DNA of 64,000 nucleotides from Sediminimonas qiaohouensis DSM 21189 (GCF_000423645.1 NZ_AUIJ01000001.1:372001-436000); one strand, 5' to 3'; counted from the first letter of the stretch, positions 53,004 to 62,282 are shown. The notes: generated from the sequence alone by a model not told the origin. Program-made: numbers and translations.

Positions 53004-53032
53004 TCTATACTGTGCATGCACACATCAATCAA
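53004..53032 (-). promoter_or_regulatory. Sigma-70 promoter upstream of rpsA
   Basis: On the minus strand TTGATT and TATAGA are exactly 17 bases apart, a near-consensus vegetative promoter rare in this GC-rich background. It points toward rpsA, whose ATG is about 178 bases downstream of the predicted start. Confidence 0.6.
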
Positions 53033-53108
53033 GCCTAACCTTTGATTTATACTCCGCCACGCGGGAGTTGGCCGGGGCATTGCCGGTTATGACCTGGAAC
53101 TGCTGAGA

Positions 53109-53184
53109 CAATCGGCGGCCCGCGGCCGCTATTTCGCGCGGGGCACTGTATGAGAGGCCATCACCAACCCGCCGATGCGCGCCC
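53109..53184. repeat. Fragment of the dispersed intergenic element
   Basis: GGCCGCTATTTCGCGCGGGG followed by CACTGTAT corresponds to the right end of copy D (GGCCGCTATTTCGCGCAGGG, CGCTATAT). The next part ends GATGCGCGCCCCCTCAACC, shared with the fragment at 1809-1827. It abuts the cmk stop. Confidence 0.5.
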
Positions 53185-53186
53185 CC

Positions 53187-53807
53187 TCAACCGGGCGCCG
53201 CGTCGCGCGCGGCGTTCACCGCCGCGACGGCCTGCGCCACCGCTTCCTCGATGCTCAGGTCCGAGGTATCCAGCACCACCGCGTCATCCGCCGGGCGCAG
53301 CGGCGCCTCGCTGCGCTCCGTGTCGCGGGCGTCGCGCTCGTGCACATCGGCCAGGACCGCCTCAAGCTCCACGTCGCTGCCCGCCTCGCGCAGCTCCAGC
53401 CACCGGCGCCGCGCGCGCACCTCGGCGCTGGCGGTGACAAACAGCTTGGCCTCCGCCTCGGGGCAGATCACCGTGCCGATGTCGCGCCCGTCCAGAACCG
53501 CGCCGCCCGCGCGCCGGGCAAAGGCGCGCTGAAAATCCACCAGCGCCGCGCGCACCTCGGGGATGGCGGCGACACGGCTGGCCGCCTGCGCCACATCGGC
53601 GCCGCGCAGCCCCTCGGCGCGCAAATCCTCGGCCACCAGGCCCTGCGCGGCCTCGACCGGCTCGACCCCGTCCAGCACCTTGCGACCCACCACGCGATAC
53701 AGCAGCCCGGTATCGAGGTAGGCCAGCCCGAAATGCCCCGCCACGGCGCGGCTTACCGTGCCCTTGCCGGCCGCTGCCGGCCCGTCGATCGCGATTGTGA
53801 AACTCAC
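53187..53807 (-). CDS. cmk: Cytidylate kinase Cmk
   Basis: A 206-residue kinase phosphorylating CMP and dCMP. P-loop [20 protein letters not shown] near the N-terminus, YLDTGLLYR, the [20 protein letters not shown] region and RRRWLELR are all typical. The GTG at 53807 is chosen because it overlaps the stop of the upstream gene (GTGA) and has an AAAGGAGCA ribosome site. The cmk-rpsA order is common in proteobacteria. Fragments of the dispersed element follow its stop. Confidence 0.95.
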   Translation of the reverse strand: MSFTIAIDGPAAAGKGTVSRAVAGHFGLAYLDTGLLYRVVGRKVLDGVEPVEAAQGLVAEDLRAEGLRGADVAQAASRVAAIPEVRAALVDFQRAFARRAGGAVLDGRDIGTVICPEAEAKLFVTASAEVRARRRWLELREAGSDVELEAVLADVHERDARDTERSEAPLRPADDAVVLDTSDLSIEEAVAQAVAAVNAARDAAPG

Positions 53808-54328
53808 TTCATGCTCCTTTTCCACCGGTGCCAAAGCGCCGCGATCGCGGCGGCGAGGGCGACCGTCATCACCGCGCCCGTTGCCGCCGATTTCGCCACC
53901 GTCCACGCGCTGGCCCATGCAACCATGCCCTGCGTGACACCCTCGGCGCCCGCGCGCAACAGGGCCGCAACCGCCGCGTTTTCCACATAATCAGCCACCG
54001 CGCCCAGCACCGCAACCACGCTGCCCGCCCGCGCCAGCCACACCCCGCGCGCGCCCAACAGCAAATGCAGCGCCAGGATCAGCGACAGCGCCAAAAGCGC
54101 CGGGTACGTGGTATCCAACCAATGCTGCGCAGTCAGGTACAGATCGCGCGCCTCCCCCGGCAGCGCCCCAAGATACCCGCGCGCCTGCGACAAGTCATAG
54201 CCAAGCGGTCGCAAATCGAACGGGCGCAGCCCGCCGGCGGCCTCGATCAGCGCCGGCAAGGTCCATAGCAGCATCGCCAGGTAATTGATCAGCGTCAGCG
54301 CCAGCGTGGCCACGAACACCCGCCGCAT
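53804..54328 (-). CDS. Unknown four-TM membrane protein between aroA and cmk
   Basis: A 174-residue protein with about four hydrophobic segments ([80 protein letters not shown]) and a basic tail. I recognise no family. The charged loop ([20 protein letters not shown]) between the first two helices would be periplasmic or cytoplasmic depending on topology. It is coupled to cmk through GTGA and lies three bases downstream of aroA, so all three probably share a transcript. Its high GC matches the neighbours. Confidence 0.7.
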   Translation of the reverse strand: MRRVFVATLALTLINYLAMLLWTLPALIEAAGGLRPFDLRPLGYDLSQARGYLGALPGEARDLYLTAQHWLDTTYPALLALSLILALHLLLGARGVWLARAGSVVAVLGAVADYVENAAVAALLRAGAEGVTQGMVAWASAWTVAKSAATGAVMTVALAAAIAALWHRWKRSMK

Positions 54329-54331
54329 GGC

Positions 54332-55684
54332 CTAGGCCCCGCTGCGGCGGATATCGGCGCCCAGCCCGGTCATCAACGGCTCGAACACCGGGAACGAGGT
54401 GGCGATCGGCGCGCCGTCATCGACGCGCATCGGCCGCTCGCTGGCCAGTCCCATCACCAGGAATGACATCGCGATCCGGTGGTCCAGGTGGCTGGCCGCC
54501 TGCGCGCCGCCGGGCACATTGCCCGCGCCACAGCCGTGCACGATCCACCAATCGGGGCCATCCTCGACCTCGACACCGGCGGCGCGCAGGCCCGTTGCCA
54601 TCGCCGCGATCCGGTCGCTTTCCTTGACCCGCAGCTCGGCCACCCCGCGCATCACCGTCGCCCCCGTGGCATTGGCCGCGACCACCGACAGGACCGGGTA
54701 TTCGTCGATCATGCTGGCGGCGCGCTCGGGCGGCACCTCGATGCCGTGCATGTCGGGCGAATATTTCGCCCGCAGGTCCGCCACCGGCTCGCCGCCCTCC
54801 TCGCGCATGTTCTCGAACGTCAGGTCCGCGCCCATGTCCTGCAAGGTGTAGAACAGTCCCGCCCGCGTCGGGTTCAGCCCGATATTCGGCACCAGCACGT
54901 CCGAGCCCGGCACGATCAGCGCCGCGCAGACCGGGAACGCCGCGCTGGAGGGATCGCGCGGCACGACGATGTCCTGCGGCCGCAGCTCGGGCCGGCCCGT
55001 CAGGGTGATCTCGCGGCCCTCGGCCACGTCGCGCACGGCGATCTCGGCGCCAAAGCCCGCCAGCATCCGCTCGGTATGATCGCGCGTCGCCGCGGCCTCG
55101 ATCACGACCGTCTCGCCCGGCGCGTTCAGCCCCGCCAGCAGCACCGCCGATTTCACCTGCGCCGACGGCACCGGCACGGTATAACGCACCGGCACTGGAT
55201 CGGCCGCGCCCACCACCGTCATCGGCAGGCGCCCGCCCGCGCGGCCATACGTGCACGCGCCAAACTGCGCCAGCGGATCGGTTACCCGCGCCATCGGCCG
55301 CGCGTTCAGACTGGCATCGCCGGTGAAGGTGGCGGTGATCGGCGAGGTCGCCATCGCCCCCATGATCAGCCGCACGCCGGTGCCCGAATTGCCGCAATCG
55401 ATGACGCCGCCGGGCTCGGCAAAGCCGCCCACGCCGACGCCGTGCACGTGCCACGTGCCATCCTCGTCCCGGGCCACCTCGGCGCCGAAGGCGCGCATCG
55501 CGCGGCCGGTATCCAGAACGTCCTCGCCCTCAAGCAGGCCGGTGATCCGCGTCTCGCCCACCGACAGCGCCCCCAGGATCAGCGTCCGGTGGCTGATCGA
55601 CTTGTCGCCGGGCACATGCGCCAGCCCCGTCAGCGGCCCTTGCGCGGTCGAGATCATCGGAACGGGGGCGGCATGGCCGGACAT
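54332..55684 (-). CDS. aroA: 3-phosphoshikimate 1-carboxyvinyltransferase (EPSP synthase), class II-like
   Basis: A 450-residue shikimate-pathway enzyme joining shikimate-3-phosphate and [23 protein letters not shown] with [79 protein letters not shown] and [20 protein letters not shown] follow the class II (CP4-like) pattern closely. The PEP/glyphosate loop reads [10 protein letters not shown], with Gly where CP4 has Ala100 (GNAAT), the state of glyphosate-sensitive enzymes. The ATG at 55684 has an AAGGATG site. The element copy D occupies the upstream gap, so the promoter must lie between 55685 and about 55790. Confidence 0.95.
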   Translation of the reverse strand: MSGHAAPVPMISTAQGPLTGLAHVPGDKSISHRTLILGALSVGETRITGLLEGEDVLDTGRAMRAFGAEVARDEDGTWHVHGVGVGGFAEPGGVIDCGNSGTGVRLIMGAMATSPITATFTGDASLNARPMARVTDPLAQFGACTYGRAGGRLPMTVVGAADPVPVRYTVPVPSAQVKSAVLLAGLNAPGETVVIEAAATRDHTERMLAGFGAEIAVRDVAEGREITLTGRPELRPQDIVVPRDPSSAAFPVCAALIVPGSDVLVPNIGLNPTRAGLFYTLQDMGADLTFENMREEGGEPVADLRAKYSPDMHGIEVPPERAASMIDEYPVLSVVAANATGATVMRGVAELRVKESDRIAAMATGLRAAGVEVEDGPDWWIVHGCGAGNVPGGAQAASHLDHRIAMSFLVMGLASERPMRVDDGAPIATSFPVFEPLMTGLGADIRRSGA

Positions 55685-55790
55685 GGGGCATCCTTTCGGG
55701 GGGAAACGCTTTGCGCCGGGTGATAGCAAGGCCGCGCGCCCGCGTCCATCACAAGCGGCGCCGGTGTTTGATACCTGACGCCGGGGGCGT

Positions 55791-55976
55791 GGTTGAGGTG
55801 CTGCGCAGTGCCCGGCCGCCGGGTGGGCGCTGCAACCCTCGTGTAGCGCGCTTTATGCCAGCCAAATACCTCCTCGTTTTCGTCGGCATGATACGCCGCA
55901 AAAGCGCCCGCCCGAGGGGGCGGTCGGGCGCTGCGCGGCGCCCTTCGGCCGCTATTTCGCGCAGGGCGCTATATCG
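55791..55976. repeat. Dispersed intergenic element, copy D (inner hairpins absent)
   Basis: Between the aroA start and the trmB stop. It keeps GGTTGAGG, GCAGTGCCCGGCCGCCGGGTG, CTTTATGCCAGCCAAATACC (from 55851), the outer inverted repeat AGCGCCCGCCC / GGTCGGGCGCT (55903-55932), and the end CGCGCAGGGCGCTATAT. The two inner hairpins of copies A and B are cleanly missing, which leaves a plain hairpin. The rest of the 348-bp gap shows no gene. Confidence 0.75.
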
Positions 55977-56032
55977 ATCGGAAACAACGGCCCATTCCTA
56001 CACCCCAGAACCATAATATCCAGCGTTAAACC

Positions 56033-56749
56033 CTACCCGCTCCGCCGAAAGGTCAGGTAATGCGGCACCCGCCCCTCGCGCAACGCCTTTTGTTCGTAGC
56101 GGGTCGAGATCCAATCATCCCACGGCTCGCGCCAATCGCCGGGCCGCTCGGCCAGCCACTCGAACCCGTGGCGCGGAACCTGCTCAAGCGTCTGGCGCAC
56201 GTAATCGGGAATATCCGTCGCCACCCGGAACTCCGCCCCCGGCCTCAGCACCCGCGCCAGCGGTTCAAGATGCTCGGGCGTGACGAAACGGCGGCGATGG
56301 TGGCGCGCCTTGGGCCACGGATCGGGATAGAGCAGGAACGCCCGCGCGATGCTGGCATCGGGGAGCACGTCGAAAAGATCGCGCACATCGCCGGGGTGCA
56401 CGCGGATGTTGTCCACCCCCGCCGCCCGGATCTTGCCCAGCAGCATCGCCACCCCGTTGATGTACGGCTCGCACCCGATCAGCCCCACCTCGGGCGTGCG
56501 GGCGGCCTGGTGCACCATGTGCTCACCGCCGCCAAACCCCACCTCAAGCCAAACATCGCGCCCCCCGAACAGCGCCTGCAGGTCCAAAGGCCTGCGCTCG
56601 GGGTTCACGTCCCAGCCAACCGGGCCGGGCGACAGCGCAGCGAGGTCCTCGTCCAGATACGCCTCTTGCGACGGCTTGAGCGGCTTGCCCTTGAACCGGC
56701 CGTAGAAATTGCGCCACGGGGCGCCAGTGGGATGCTTGCCTTGCGTCAT
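56033..56749 (-). CDS. trmB: tRNA (guanine-N7-)-methyltransferase TrmB
   Basis: A 238-residue enzyme that makes m7G46 in tRNA variable loops. SAM motif VWLEVGFGGGEHMVHQAA, IGCEPYINGVAMLLGKI, NIRVHPGDVRDLFDVLP, the catalytic FLLYPDPWPKARHHRRRFV and the C-terminal YEQKAL...YLTFRR are all typical. It follows metK on the same strand after about 200 bp that contain the short intergenic motif. A GC-rich N-terminus (QGKHPTGAPWRNFYGR) is normal for alphaproteobacteria. Confidence 0.95.
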   Translation of the reverse strand: MTQGKHPTGAPWRNFYGRFKGKPLKPSQEAYLDEDLAALSPGPVGWDVNPERRPLDLQALFGGRDVWLEVGFGGGEHMVHQAARTPEVGLIGCEPYINGVAMLLGKIRAAGVDNIRVHPGDVRDLFDVLPDASIARAFLLYPDPWPKARHHRRRFVTPEHLEPLARVLRPGAEFRVATDIPDYVRQTLEQVPRHGFEWLAERPGDWREPWDDWISTRYEQKALREGRVPHYLTFRRSG

Positions 56750-56912
56750 GCCGGTCCCTTAGCGCCTCGCCCCGGCCGGATCAATCCCGGCAGGGGGCGC
56801 GAGGTGCGATGCGGTCTATGGAACAAATGACCTGTTGCCGTCGTTGGGCGACCGGCCTGGGTGCCGCCCGCCCCCCGGCAACGCGGTCACCGGCATGCCG
56901 GGCCGCGCCGCC

Positions 56913-56936
56913 GAGAGTATTTTGGGCAAGATGAAG
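56913..56936. repeat. Short intergenic motif near the metK 3' end
   Basis: GAGAGTATTTTGGGCAAGAT with GAAG, 17 bases beyond the metK stop. It resembles the motif at 32937-32959 and the reverse complement of the conserved block in the long element copies. The other 56750-56950 sequence shows only GC-rich inverted repeats. Confidence 0.45.
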
Positions 56937-56952
56937 CCAGCCTGCTGCGCGC

Positions 56953-58131
56953 TCAGACCTCTTTTTCCAGCGCGCCGGCCAGGTCCGTCCGCTCCCAGCT
57001 AAAGCCGCCATCGGCGTCCGGGGCGCGGCCGAAATGGCCGTAGGCGGCGGTGCGGGCATAGATCGGCCGGTCCAGCGACAGATGCTCGCGGATGCCGCGC
57101 GGGGTCAGGTCCATCACCTTGGGGATCGCCACCTCGATCCTTTCGGGCGGCACCGCGCCGGTGCCGTGCGTGTCGGCATAGATCGACAGCGGCCGCGCCA
57201 CACCGATGGCATAACTGAGCTGAATCGTGCACCGCTCGGCCATGCCGGCGGCGACCACGTTCTTGGCCAGGTAGCGCGCGGCATAGGCCGCCGAGCGGTC
57301 CACCTTGGTCGGGTCCTTGCCCGAGAACGCGCCGCCACCATGCGGGGCCGCGCCGCCATAGGTATCGACGATGATCTTGCGCCCCGTCAGCCCTGCGTCG
57401 CCATCGGGGCCGCCGATCACGAAGGTGCCGGTGGGGTTCACCCACCATTCGGTGCGATCGGTCAGCCATTCCGCCGGCAGCACGTCGCGGATATGCGGCT
57501 CAACGATGCGGCGGATGTCGGCGCTGCTGAGGTCCTCGCCCGCGTGCTGCGTGGACAGAACCACCTGCAGCACCTCGACCGGCTTGCCATTCTCGTAGCG
57601 CAGGGTGAGCTGGCTCTTGGCATCAGGGCGCAGCATCGGCTCGGCCCCCGATTTGCGCACCTCGGCCAAGCGGCGCAGGATGGCGTGGGAAAACTGGATC
57701 GGCGCGGGCATCAGCGCGTCGGTCTCATCGGTGGCATAACCGAACATGATGCCCTGATCGCCCGCCCCCTCGTCGCCGCGCTCGCCCGTCACGCCCTGCG
57801 CGATATGGGCGGATTGCTCGTGCAGCAGGTTGGTGATCTCGACCGTCTGGTGGTGGAACTTGTCCTGCTCATAGCCGATATCGCGGATGCAGTCGCGCAC
57901 GATCGGATCGATCCGGTCCATGAACGCATGCAACCTGCCCTGGTCCGACAGGCCTATCTCGCCGCCGATGACAACCCGGTTGGTGGTTGCAAATGCCTCG
58001 CACGCGACCCGCGCCAAGGGCTCTTCAGTCAGCAGCGCATCGAGAACCGCGTCGGAAATGCGGTCGCACACCTTGTCGGGGTGCCCTTCCGAGACGGACT
58101 CGGAGGTGAAAAGATAGTTCTGTCGTGTCAT
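56953..58131 (-). CDS. metK: S-adenosylmethionine synthase MetK
   Basis: A 392-residue tetrameric enzyme that makes SAM from methionine and [23 protein letters not shown] opens the protein; [33 protein letters not shown]-like [19 protein letters not shown] and [20 protein letters not shown] are the signatures of the ATP and methionine sites. The ATG at 58131 has its GGAG ribosome site inside a SAM/SAH riboswitch, so translation should fall when SAM is high. A dedicated promoter overlaps the end of lnt. TrmB, a SAM-using enzyme, follows. Confidence 0.97.
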   Translation of the reverse strand: MTRQNYLFTSESVSEGHPDKVCDRISDAVLDALLTEEPLARVACEAFATTNRVVIGGEIGLSDQGRLHAFMDRIDPIVRDCIRDIGYEQDKFHHQTVEITNLLHEQSAHIAQGVTGERGDEGAGDQGIMFGYATDETDALMPAPIQFSHAILRRLAEVRKSGAEPMLRPDAKSQLTLRYENGKPVEVLQVVLSTQHAGEDLSSADIRRIVEPHIRDVLPAEWLTDRTEWWVNPTGTFVIGGPDGDAGLTGRKIIVDTYGGAAPHGGGAFSGKDPTKVDRSAAYAARYLAKNVVAAGMAERCTIQLSYAIGVARPLSIYADTHGTGAVPPERIEVAIPKVMDLTPRGIREHLSLDRPIYARTAAYGHFGRAPDADGGFSWERTDLAGALEKEV

Positions 58132-58134
58132 GAA

Positions 58135-58182
58135 AGTGCTCCGTTATGATCTGCCCGTCACGCCAGGAAGCCGTTGTGACAG
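58135..58182 (-). promoter_or_regulatory. SAM/SAH riboswitch controlling metK
   Basis: On the minus strand the sequence runs GTCACAACGGCTTCCTGGCG, TGAC, then a short linker and AACGGAGCACT just before the metK ATG. The stem GTCAC/GTGAC, the CAACGGCTTCCTGGC loop and the distal GGAGCA segment match the SAM/SAH riboswitch class, known upstream of metK in Rhodobacterales. The GGAG is the ribosome site and can pair with CTTCC to form the pseudoknot, giving translational repression. Identification is by consensus recall; the match is nearly exact. Confidence 0.88.
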
Positions 58183-58192
58183 GGTGCGCAAC

Positions 58193-58221
58193 TGCCTACG
58201 CCGCGCCTTGTGCGGGGTCAA
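58193..58221 (-). promoter_or_regulatory. Promoter for metK, overlapping the lnt stop codon
   Basis: On the minus strand TTGACC and TAGGCA are 17 bases apart. The predicted start (near 58186) falls just before the riboswitch stem at 58181, as expected for a leader that begins with the aptamer. The -35 includes the lnt stop. Confidence 0.5.
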
Positions 58222-59792
58222 CCGCTATTCGCGTTGTGGCTGCGCCGCCGCGCGGCCCGGCCGCCCAAACCCAGAAGCAGCAGCGCCAGCACCGCAGCCG
58301 GCCCATCGCCCAGCATGGCATATCCCGTCGGCGGCGCCGGCGCGGGTAGCGGCGCATCGCGCCAGCCCGCCTGCCCCAGTGGAATCATCGCGGTGACGCG
58401 CCCGCGCGCGTCGATCATCGCCGAGACGCCTGTATTGGCCACGCGCACCATCGGCAGCCCCTGCTCGATCGCGCGCATCCGCGCCTGCGCCAGGTGCTGC
58501 CACGGGCCCGATACCTGCCCAAACCACGCGTCGTTGGTGATCTGAAGCAGGAAATCGGGGCGCTCGGGCGCGGCGCGCACGTCGCGCGGAAACACCGCCT
58601 CGTAGCAGATCAGCGGCAGCGCCCGGCCCAACCCCTCGCCCAGGTCCAGCAGTTGCGCACCGGGGCCGGCGGAAAACCCCTGCCCCGCGTTGGCGGCCAG
58701 GCCGTAGATCCCCCACCGCGCCAGCAAATCGCCAAACGGCACGTATTCCCCGAACGGCACGAGGTGATGCTTGTCATAGACCTCCGTCGCGGTGCCGCCC
58801 GGCCCCACCACCACGGCCGAATTATAGACGCGCGGCCCCTCGTCGCGCAGCAGGCCCAGCACGACAGGCGCACCGCCCGCCGCCTGCGCGATACGCGCCA
58901 GAACCCCGCCCGCATCGTTCAGGCGCACCGGCACGGCCGTTTCCGGCCACACCACCAGGTCGGGGCGCGGCGCGCCCGCGTCGGGCGCGGCGGCGGTATA
59001 GCGCAACTGCCGCTGGTAGAATTCTGGCGCATGATCGGGGTGCCACTTCAGGCGCTGCGGCGCGTTTGGCTGCACCAATCGCAGCACCGGGCGGTCGCCC
59101 GCGACGGGCGCCCCCTCCGGCACCGGCACGAGGCATAGCACCCCGCCCCCCAGCAAAACCGCCGCGCGCATCGCCATGGCCCGCCGCGCGCGCCCCGCCC
59201 ACGGCCCCGCCGCCAGCGCCGCCAGCCCCATGATGCCCAGCGTCAGCAACCCCACGCCGCCCCACGCCGCCGCCTGCCCCGCCTGCGCATCAACCAGCAT
59301 GTGACCGGGGCTTGCCCATGGAAACCCGGTAAAGGCCCGCGCGCGCAGCAATTCGGCCAGTGTCATCGCCGGGGCCAAAAGGGCCGCCGCCCACGCCCCC
59401 GCGCCCGCCGCCGCGCGCGCCACGGCAAACGCACCCGCCCAGAAAAGCGCCATACCCCCCGCCATGAACACGAGCGCAAAGGGCGCCATCCACCCGTGGC
59501 GCGCGATATCCACCATGAACGGCTCGATGAGCCAGCTAAGCGCGAGAAGGAAATAAGCGGTGCCGAACACCTGCCCGATCAGCGCCGCGCGCCGCCACCC
59601 TTGCGCGGCAACCAGCAACACCGCCCCGCCGGCAAACCCGGCCAGCGCGGGCAATACCCATCCCAGCGGCGCCTGCCCCGTCGCGGCCAGCACCCCGGCC
59701 AGCGCCGCGATGCACAGCACCACCCAGCGCGGACGCCGACGCAGCCATGTCGCGGGATCGGGCCGCGCCGCGCCGCGCCCGTCCTCAGCCAT
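58218..59792 (-). CDS. lnt: Apolipoprotein N-acyltransferase Lnt
   Basis: A 524-residue inner-membrane enzyme that N-acylates the lipid-modified cysteine of apolipoproteins. An N-terminal part with about six to seven hydrophobic segments leads to a nitrilase-fold domain with the Glu-Lys-Cys triad: VVWPETAVPVRL (Glu), YDKHHLVPFGEYVPF (Lys) and LPLICYEAVFP (Cys). ITNDAWFG is also typical. The start overlaps the corC-like stop by one base (TGATG). The last codon region overlaps the metK promoter. Confidence 0.95.
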   Translation of the reverse strand: MAEDGRGAARPDPATWLRRRPRWVVLCIAALAGVLAATGQAPLGWVLPALAGFAGGAVLLVAAQGWRRAALIGQVFGTAYFLLALSWLIEPFMVDIARHGWMAPFALVFMAGGMALFWAGAFAVARAAAGAGAWAAALLAPAMTLAELLRARAFTGFPWASPGHMLVDAQAGQAAAWGGVGLLTLGIMGLAALAAGPWAGRARRAMAMRAAVLLGGGVLCLVPVPEGAPVAGDRPVLRLVQPNAPQRLKWHPDHAPEFYQRQLRYTAAAPDAGAPRPDLVVWPETAVPVRLNDAGGVLARIAQAAGGAPVVLGLLRDEGPRVYNSAVVVGPGGTATEVYDKHHLVPFGEYVPFGDLLARWGIYGLAANAGQGFSAGPGAQLLDLGEGLGRALPLICYEAVFPRDVRAAPERPDFLLQITNDAWFGQVSGPWQHLAQARMRAIEQGLPMVRVANTGVSAMIDARGRVTAMIPLGQAGWRDAPLPAPAPPTGYAMLGDGPAAVLALLLLGLGGRAARRRSHNANSG

Positions 59793-60709
59793 CAGCCATC
59801 CGCCGATCCGCTCAGGCGCACGCGCAGCCGCTTGATCCGGCGCAGATCGCCGTCGACCACCTCGAATTCCGGGCCCGAGGGGTGCTGCACCACCTCGCCG
59901 CGCACCGGCACGCGCCCCGACAGCATGAACACCAACCCGCCCAACGTGTCGATCTCTTCGGGGTCGATATCCTCGGCATCGGTCAGCGACACGCCGGTTT
60001 CGGCCTCGAACTCCTCCACCGGCGTCTTGGCCAGCGCCAGGTACTGGCCCGGCTGCTCCAGCGTCCAGTAATCCTCGTCCTCGGTGTCGTGCTCGTCCTC
60101 GATCTCGCCGATGACCTGCTCGATCAGGTCCTCGATGGTGACAAGGCCATCGACACCGCCATACTCGTCGATCACCAGCGCCATGTGCTTGCGCTCGCTC
60201 TGCATCTTTTGCAGCAGCACGCCGATCGACATCGACGGCGGCACATACAGCAGCGGGCGCAGCATCTCGCTTAGCGCGAATTCCTGTTGCGCATCGTCTT
60301 GCGGCGCGCAGAACCCGTGGCGCAGCGCGAAATCCTTCAGGTGCACCATCCCCACCGGCGAATCCAGCGTCTCGGAATAGACCGGCAGGCGGCTGAACCC
60401 GGTATCGCGGAATTGCTCCACCAGCCCCTCGCGGGTCACGGTGTCGGGCACCGCCACGATATCGGCCTTGGGAATTGCCACATCCTCGACCCGCATGCGC
60501 CGCAGGTTCAAGATGTCGTGCGACTGTGCCTGGTTGGCGTGGCGCGGCGCGCTGTTCATATCCGCCTCGGCGCTGTCATCCGGCCCGTGCCGACGGAACG
60601 GGCGGATCACCCGTTCGAAAAAACCCGCCTCGGCAGGGTCGTCTTCTGTTTGGCTATACTGCCGCGCGCTGTGCGCGGCGGTAGATGACTCTTCGCTGCT
60701 CTCGCCCAT
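59792..60709 (-). CDS. CorC/HlyC-type CBS-domain protein (transporter-associated)
   Basis: A 305-residue protein. After a charged N-terminal ~60 residues come a CBS pair ([60 protein letters not shown]) and a C-terminal CorC_HlyC domain ([20 protein letters not shown]). No transmembrane DUF21 domain precedes it, as in E. coli CorC/YbeX. The family is tied to Mg/Co efflux and, near ybeY, to ribosome and envelope stress. It couples to lnt (TGATG) and sits 25 bp behind ybeY, the usual ybeZ-ybeY-ybeX-lnt order. Confidence 0.92.
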   Translation of the reverse strand: MGESSEESSTAAHSARQYSQTEDDPAEAGFFERVIRPFRRHGPDDSAEADMNSAPRHANQAQSHDILNLRRMRVEDVAIPKADIVAVPDTVTREGLVEQFRDTGFSRLPVYSETLDSPVGMVHLKDFALRHGFCAPQDDAQQEFALSEMLRPLLYVPPSMSIGVLLQKMQSERKHMALVIDEYGGVDGLVTIEDLIEQVIGEIEDEHDTEDEDYWTLEQPGQYLALAKTPVEEFEAETGVSLTDAEDIDPEEIDTLGGLVFMLSGRVPVRGEVVQHPSGPEFEVVDGDLRRIKRLRVRLSGSADG

Positions 60710-60734
60710 GTCTCTTTCCAGTTAACCGGGGCAC

Positions 60735-61253
60735 CTACGCCCCCTTCGCCCTATTATATGGGTCAGGCAGGCCCAGTTTGCCAAGTATCCGCACCTCAAG
60801 ACCCTCCATCAAAGTGGCATCCTTGTCACGGATATGGTCATACCCCAGCAGATGCAGCACCGCATGCACCACCAAATGCGTGGCATGATCGGCCAGCGGC
60901 GTGCCCGCCTCGCCCGCTTCGCGCGCGCAGGTGTCGTAGGCGATCGCGATATCGCCCAATTCCTGCGTCTCCCCGGCAAACGGGTCCGGCGCGGGGGCGG
61001 GCGGCGGCGCGCCCTCAGACTGCGGCGCGATCTCCTGCGCCGGCCAGCTCAGCACATTGGTCGCCGCGCGCTTGTCCCGAAACTCGGCGTTCAGCACGGC
61101 AATGCGCGCATCGTCGCAGGCCAGAACGCTGATCTCGTACGCCGCCGGATCGTGGCCCAACTCCGCCAGCGCCGCGCGCGCCGCGCGCTCGGCCAAGTCT
61201 GGCAACCCCACCGCGGTCCAGCGCTCGTCCTCGATCACCACGTCGGTTAGCAT
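60735..61253 (-). CDS. ybeY: Endoribonuclease YbeY
   Basis: A 172-residue metalloenzyme that takes part in 16S rRNA 3'-end maturation and ribosome quality control. The zinc motif HLVVHAVLHLLGYDHIRD has the three histidines of H-x3-H-x5-H. RDKRAATNVLSWPAQEI and GDIAIAYDTCAREA are family segments, with an alphaproteobacterial proline/alanine insert between them (APPPAPAPDPF). It lies 21 bp after phoH. Confidence 0.94.
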   Translation of the reverse strand: MLTDVVIEDERWTAVGLPDLAERAARAALAELGHDPAAYEISVLACDDARIAVLNAEFRDKRAATNVLSWPAQEIAPQSEGAPPPAPAPDPFAGETQELGDIAIAYDTCAREAGEAGTPLADHATHLVVHAVLHLLGYDHIRDKDATLMEGLEVRILGKLGLPDPYNRAKGA

Positions 61254-61274
61254 ACCCGCCCCCGCCGCGCGGCC

Positions 61275-62282
61275 TCATGTATCTGCGTTATAGGCGTCGA
61301 TGATCGCCGCCACCAACGGGTGGCGCACCACGTCGCGCGCGGTGAAATAGGTAAAGCTGATCTGATCGATCGGCTTGAGAAGCCGTTCCGCGTCATGCAG
61401 GCCCGATGTCACCCCGCGCGGCAGGTCCACCTGGCTACGGTCGCCGGTGATCACCATGCGGCTGCCCTCGCCCAGGCGGGTCAGGAACATCTTCATCTGC
61501 ATCGACGTGGCGTTCTGCGCCTCGTCCAGCACCACGAACGCATTGCTCAGCGTACGGCCCCGCATGAACGCCAGCGGCGCGATCTCGATCCGCTTTTCCT
61601 CCATCAGCTTGGCCGCCTGCTTGCCCGGCAGGAAATCGTTCAGCGCATCATAAAGCGGCTGCATGTAGGGATCGACCTTTTCCTTCATGTCGCCGGGTAA
61701 GAAACCCAGCCGCTCGCCTGCCTCCACCGCCGGACGCGACAGGATGATGCGATCCACCTCGCCGGCCAGGAACATCGACACCCCCGCCGCCACCGCAAGA
61801 TAGGTCTTGCCGGTGCCCGCCGGCCCGATCCCGAACGCCAGGTCATGAGTGAACAGGCTGGTGACATAGCTTTTCTGCGCCTCGGTGCGCGGCTCGACCA
61901 GCTTCTTGCGAGTCTTGATTTCGACCCGGCCGCCCTTGAACATCTCAAGCTGATCGCCATCGCAGGTGCCCTCATCCTCCTGCGCGGGGCCCATGCGGAT
62001 CTGCCTGTCGATATCCCCCTGCTCCAGGTCCCTGCCCGCCTCAAGGCGCTCATAAAGCCCGGTCAGCACCTCGATCGCCTCGTTTGTCGCGACCGTCTCG
62101 CCGATCACCGCCAACTGGTTGCCGCGGCGCAGGATCTGCACGCCCAGCTTGTCCTCGATATCGGCAAGGTTGCGATCGTATTCGCCGCACAAATCGATCA
62201 GCAAACGGTTGTCGGGAAACTCCACCAGACGTTCGGCGGGAAGGTCAGAGCCGGGATGCGGGGGCTGAACGCTGGTGGTCAA
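61275..62282 (-). CDS. PhoH family ATPase (YbeZ)
   Basis: A 335-residue P-loop ATPase. An N-terminal KH-like part (FPDNRLLIDLCGEYDRNLAD with LGVQILRRGNQLAVIGE) leads to the PhoH domain: Walker A FGIGPAGTGKTYLAVA, LSRPAVEAGERLGFLPGD, EIAPLAFMRGRTLSNAFVVL and DEAQNATSMQMKMFLTRLGE with GDRSQVDLPRG. It is thought to act with YbeY in RNA metabolism. The start is a TTG at 62282 with CGGAG six bases upstream, in line with the family N-terminus; the open frame continues to 62366 without family character. Confidence 0.9.
   Translation of the reverse strand: MTTSVQPPHPGSDLPAERLVEFPDNRLLIDLCGEYDRNLADIEDKLGVQILRRGNQLAVIGETVATNEAIEVLTGLYERLEAGRDLEQGDIDRQIRMGPAQEDEGTCDGDQLEMFKGGRVEIKTRKKLVEPRTEAQKSYVTSLFTHDLAFGIGPAGTGKTYLAVAAGVSMFLAGEVDRIILSRPAVEAGERLGFLPGDMKEKVDPYMQPLYDALNDFLPGKQAAKLMEEKRIEIAPLAFMRGRTLSNAFVVLDEAQNATSMQMKMFLTRLGEGSRMVITGDRSQVDLPRGVTSGLHDAERLLKPIDQISFTYFTARDVVRHPLVAAIIDAYNADT

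Noticed and set aside
58135-58182. SAM-II riboswitch upstream of metK
   Set aside because: The stem-loop sequence and the sequestered GGAGCA match the SAM/SAH class instead, which is the one known for metK in this order.
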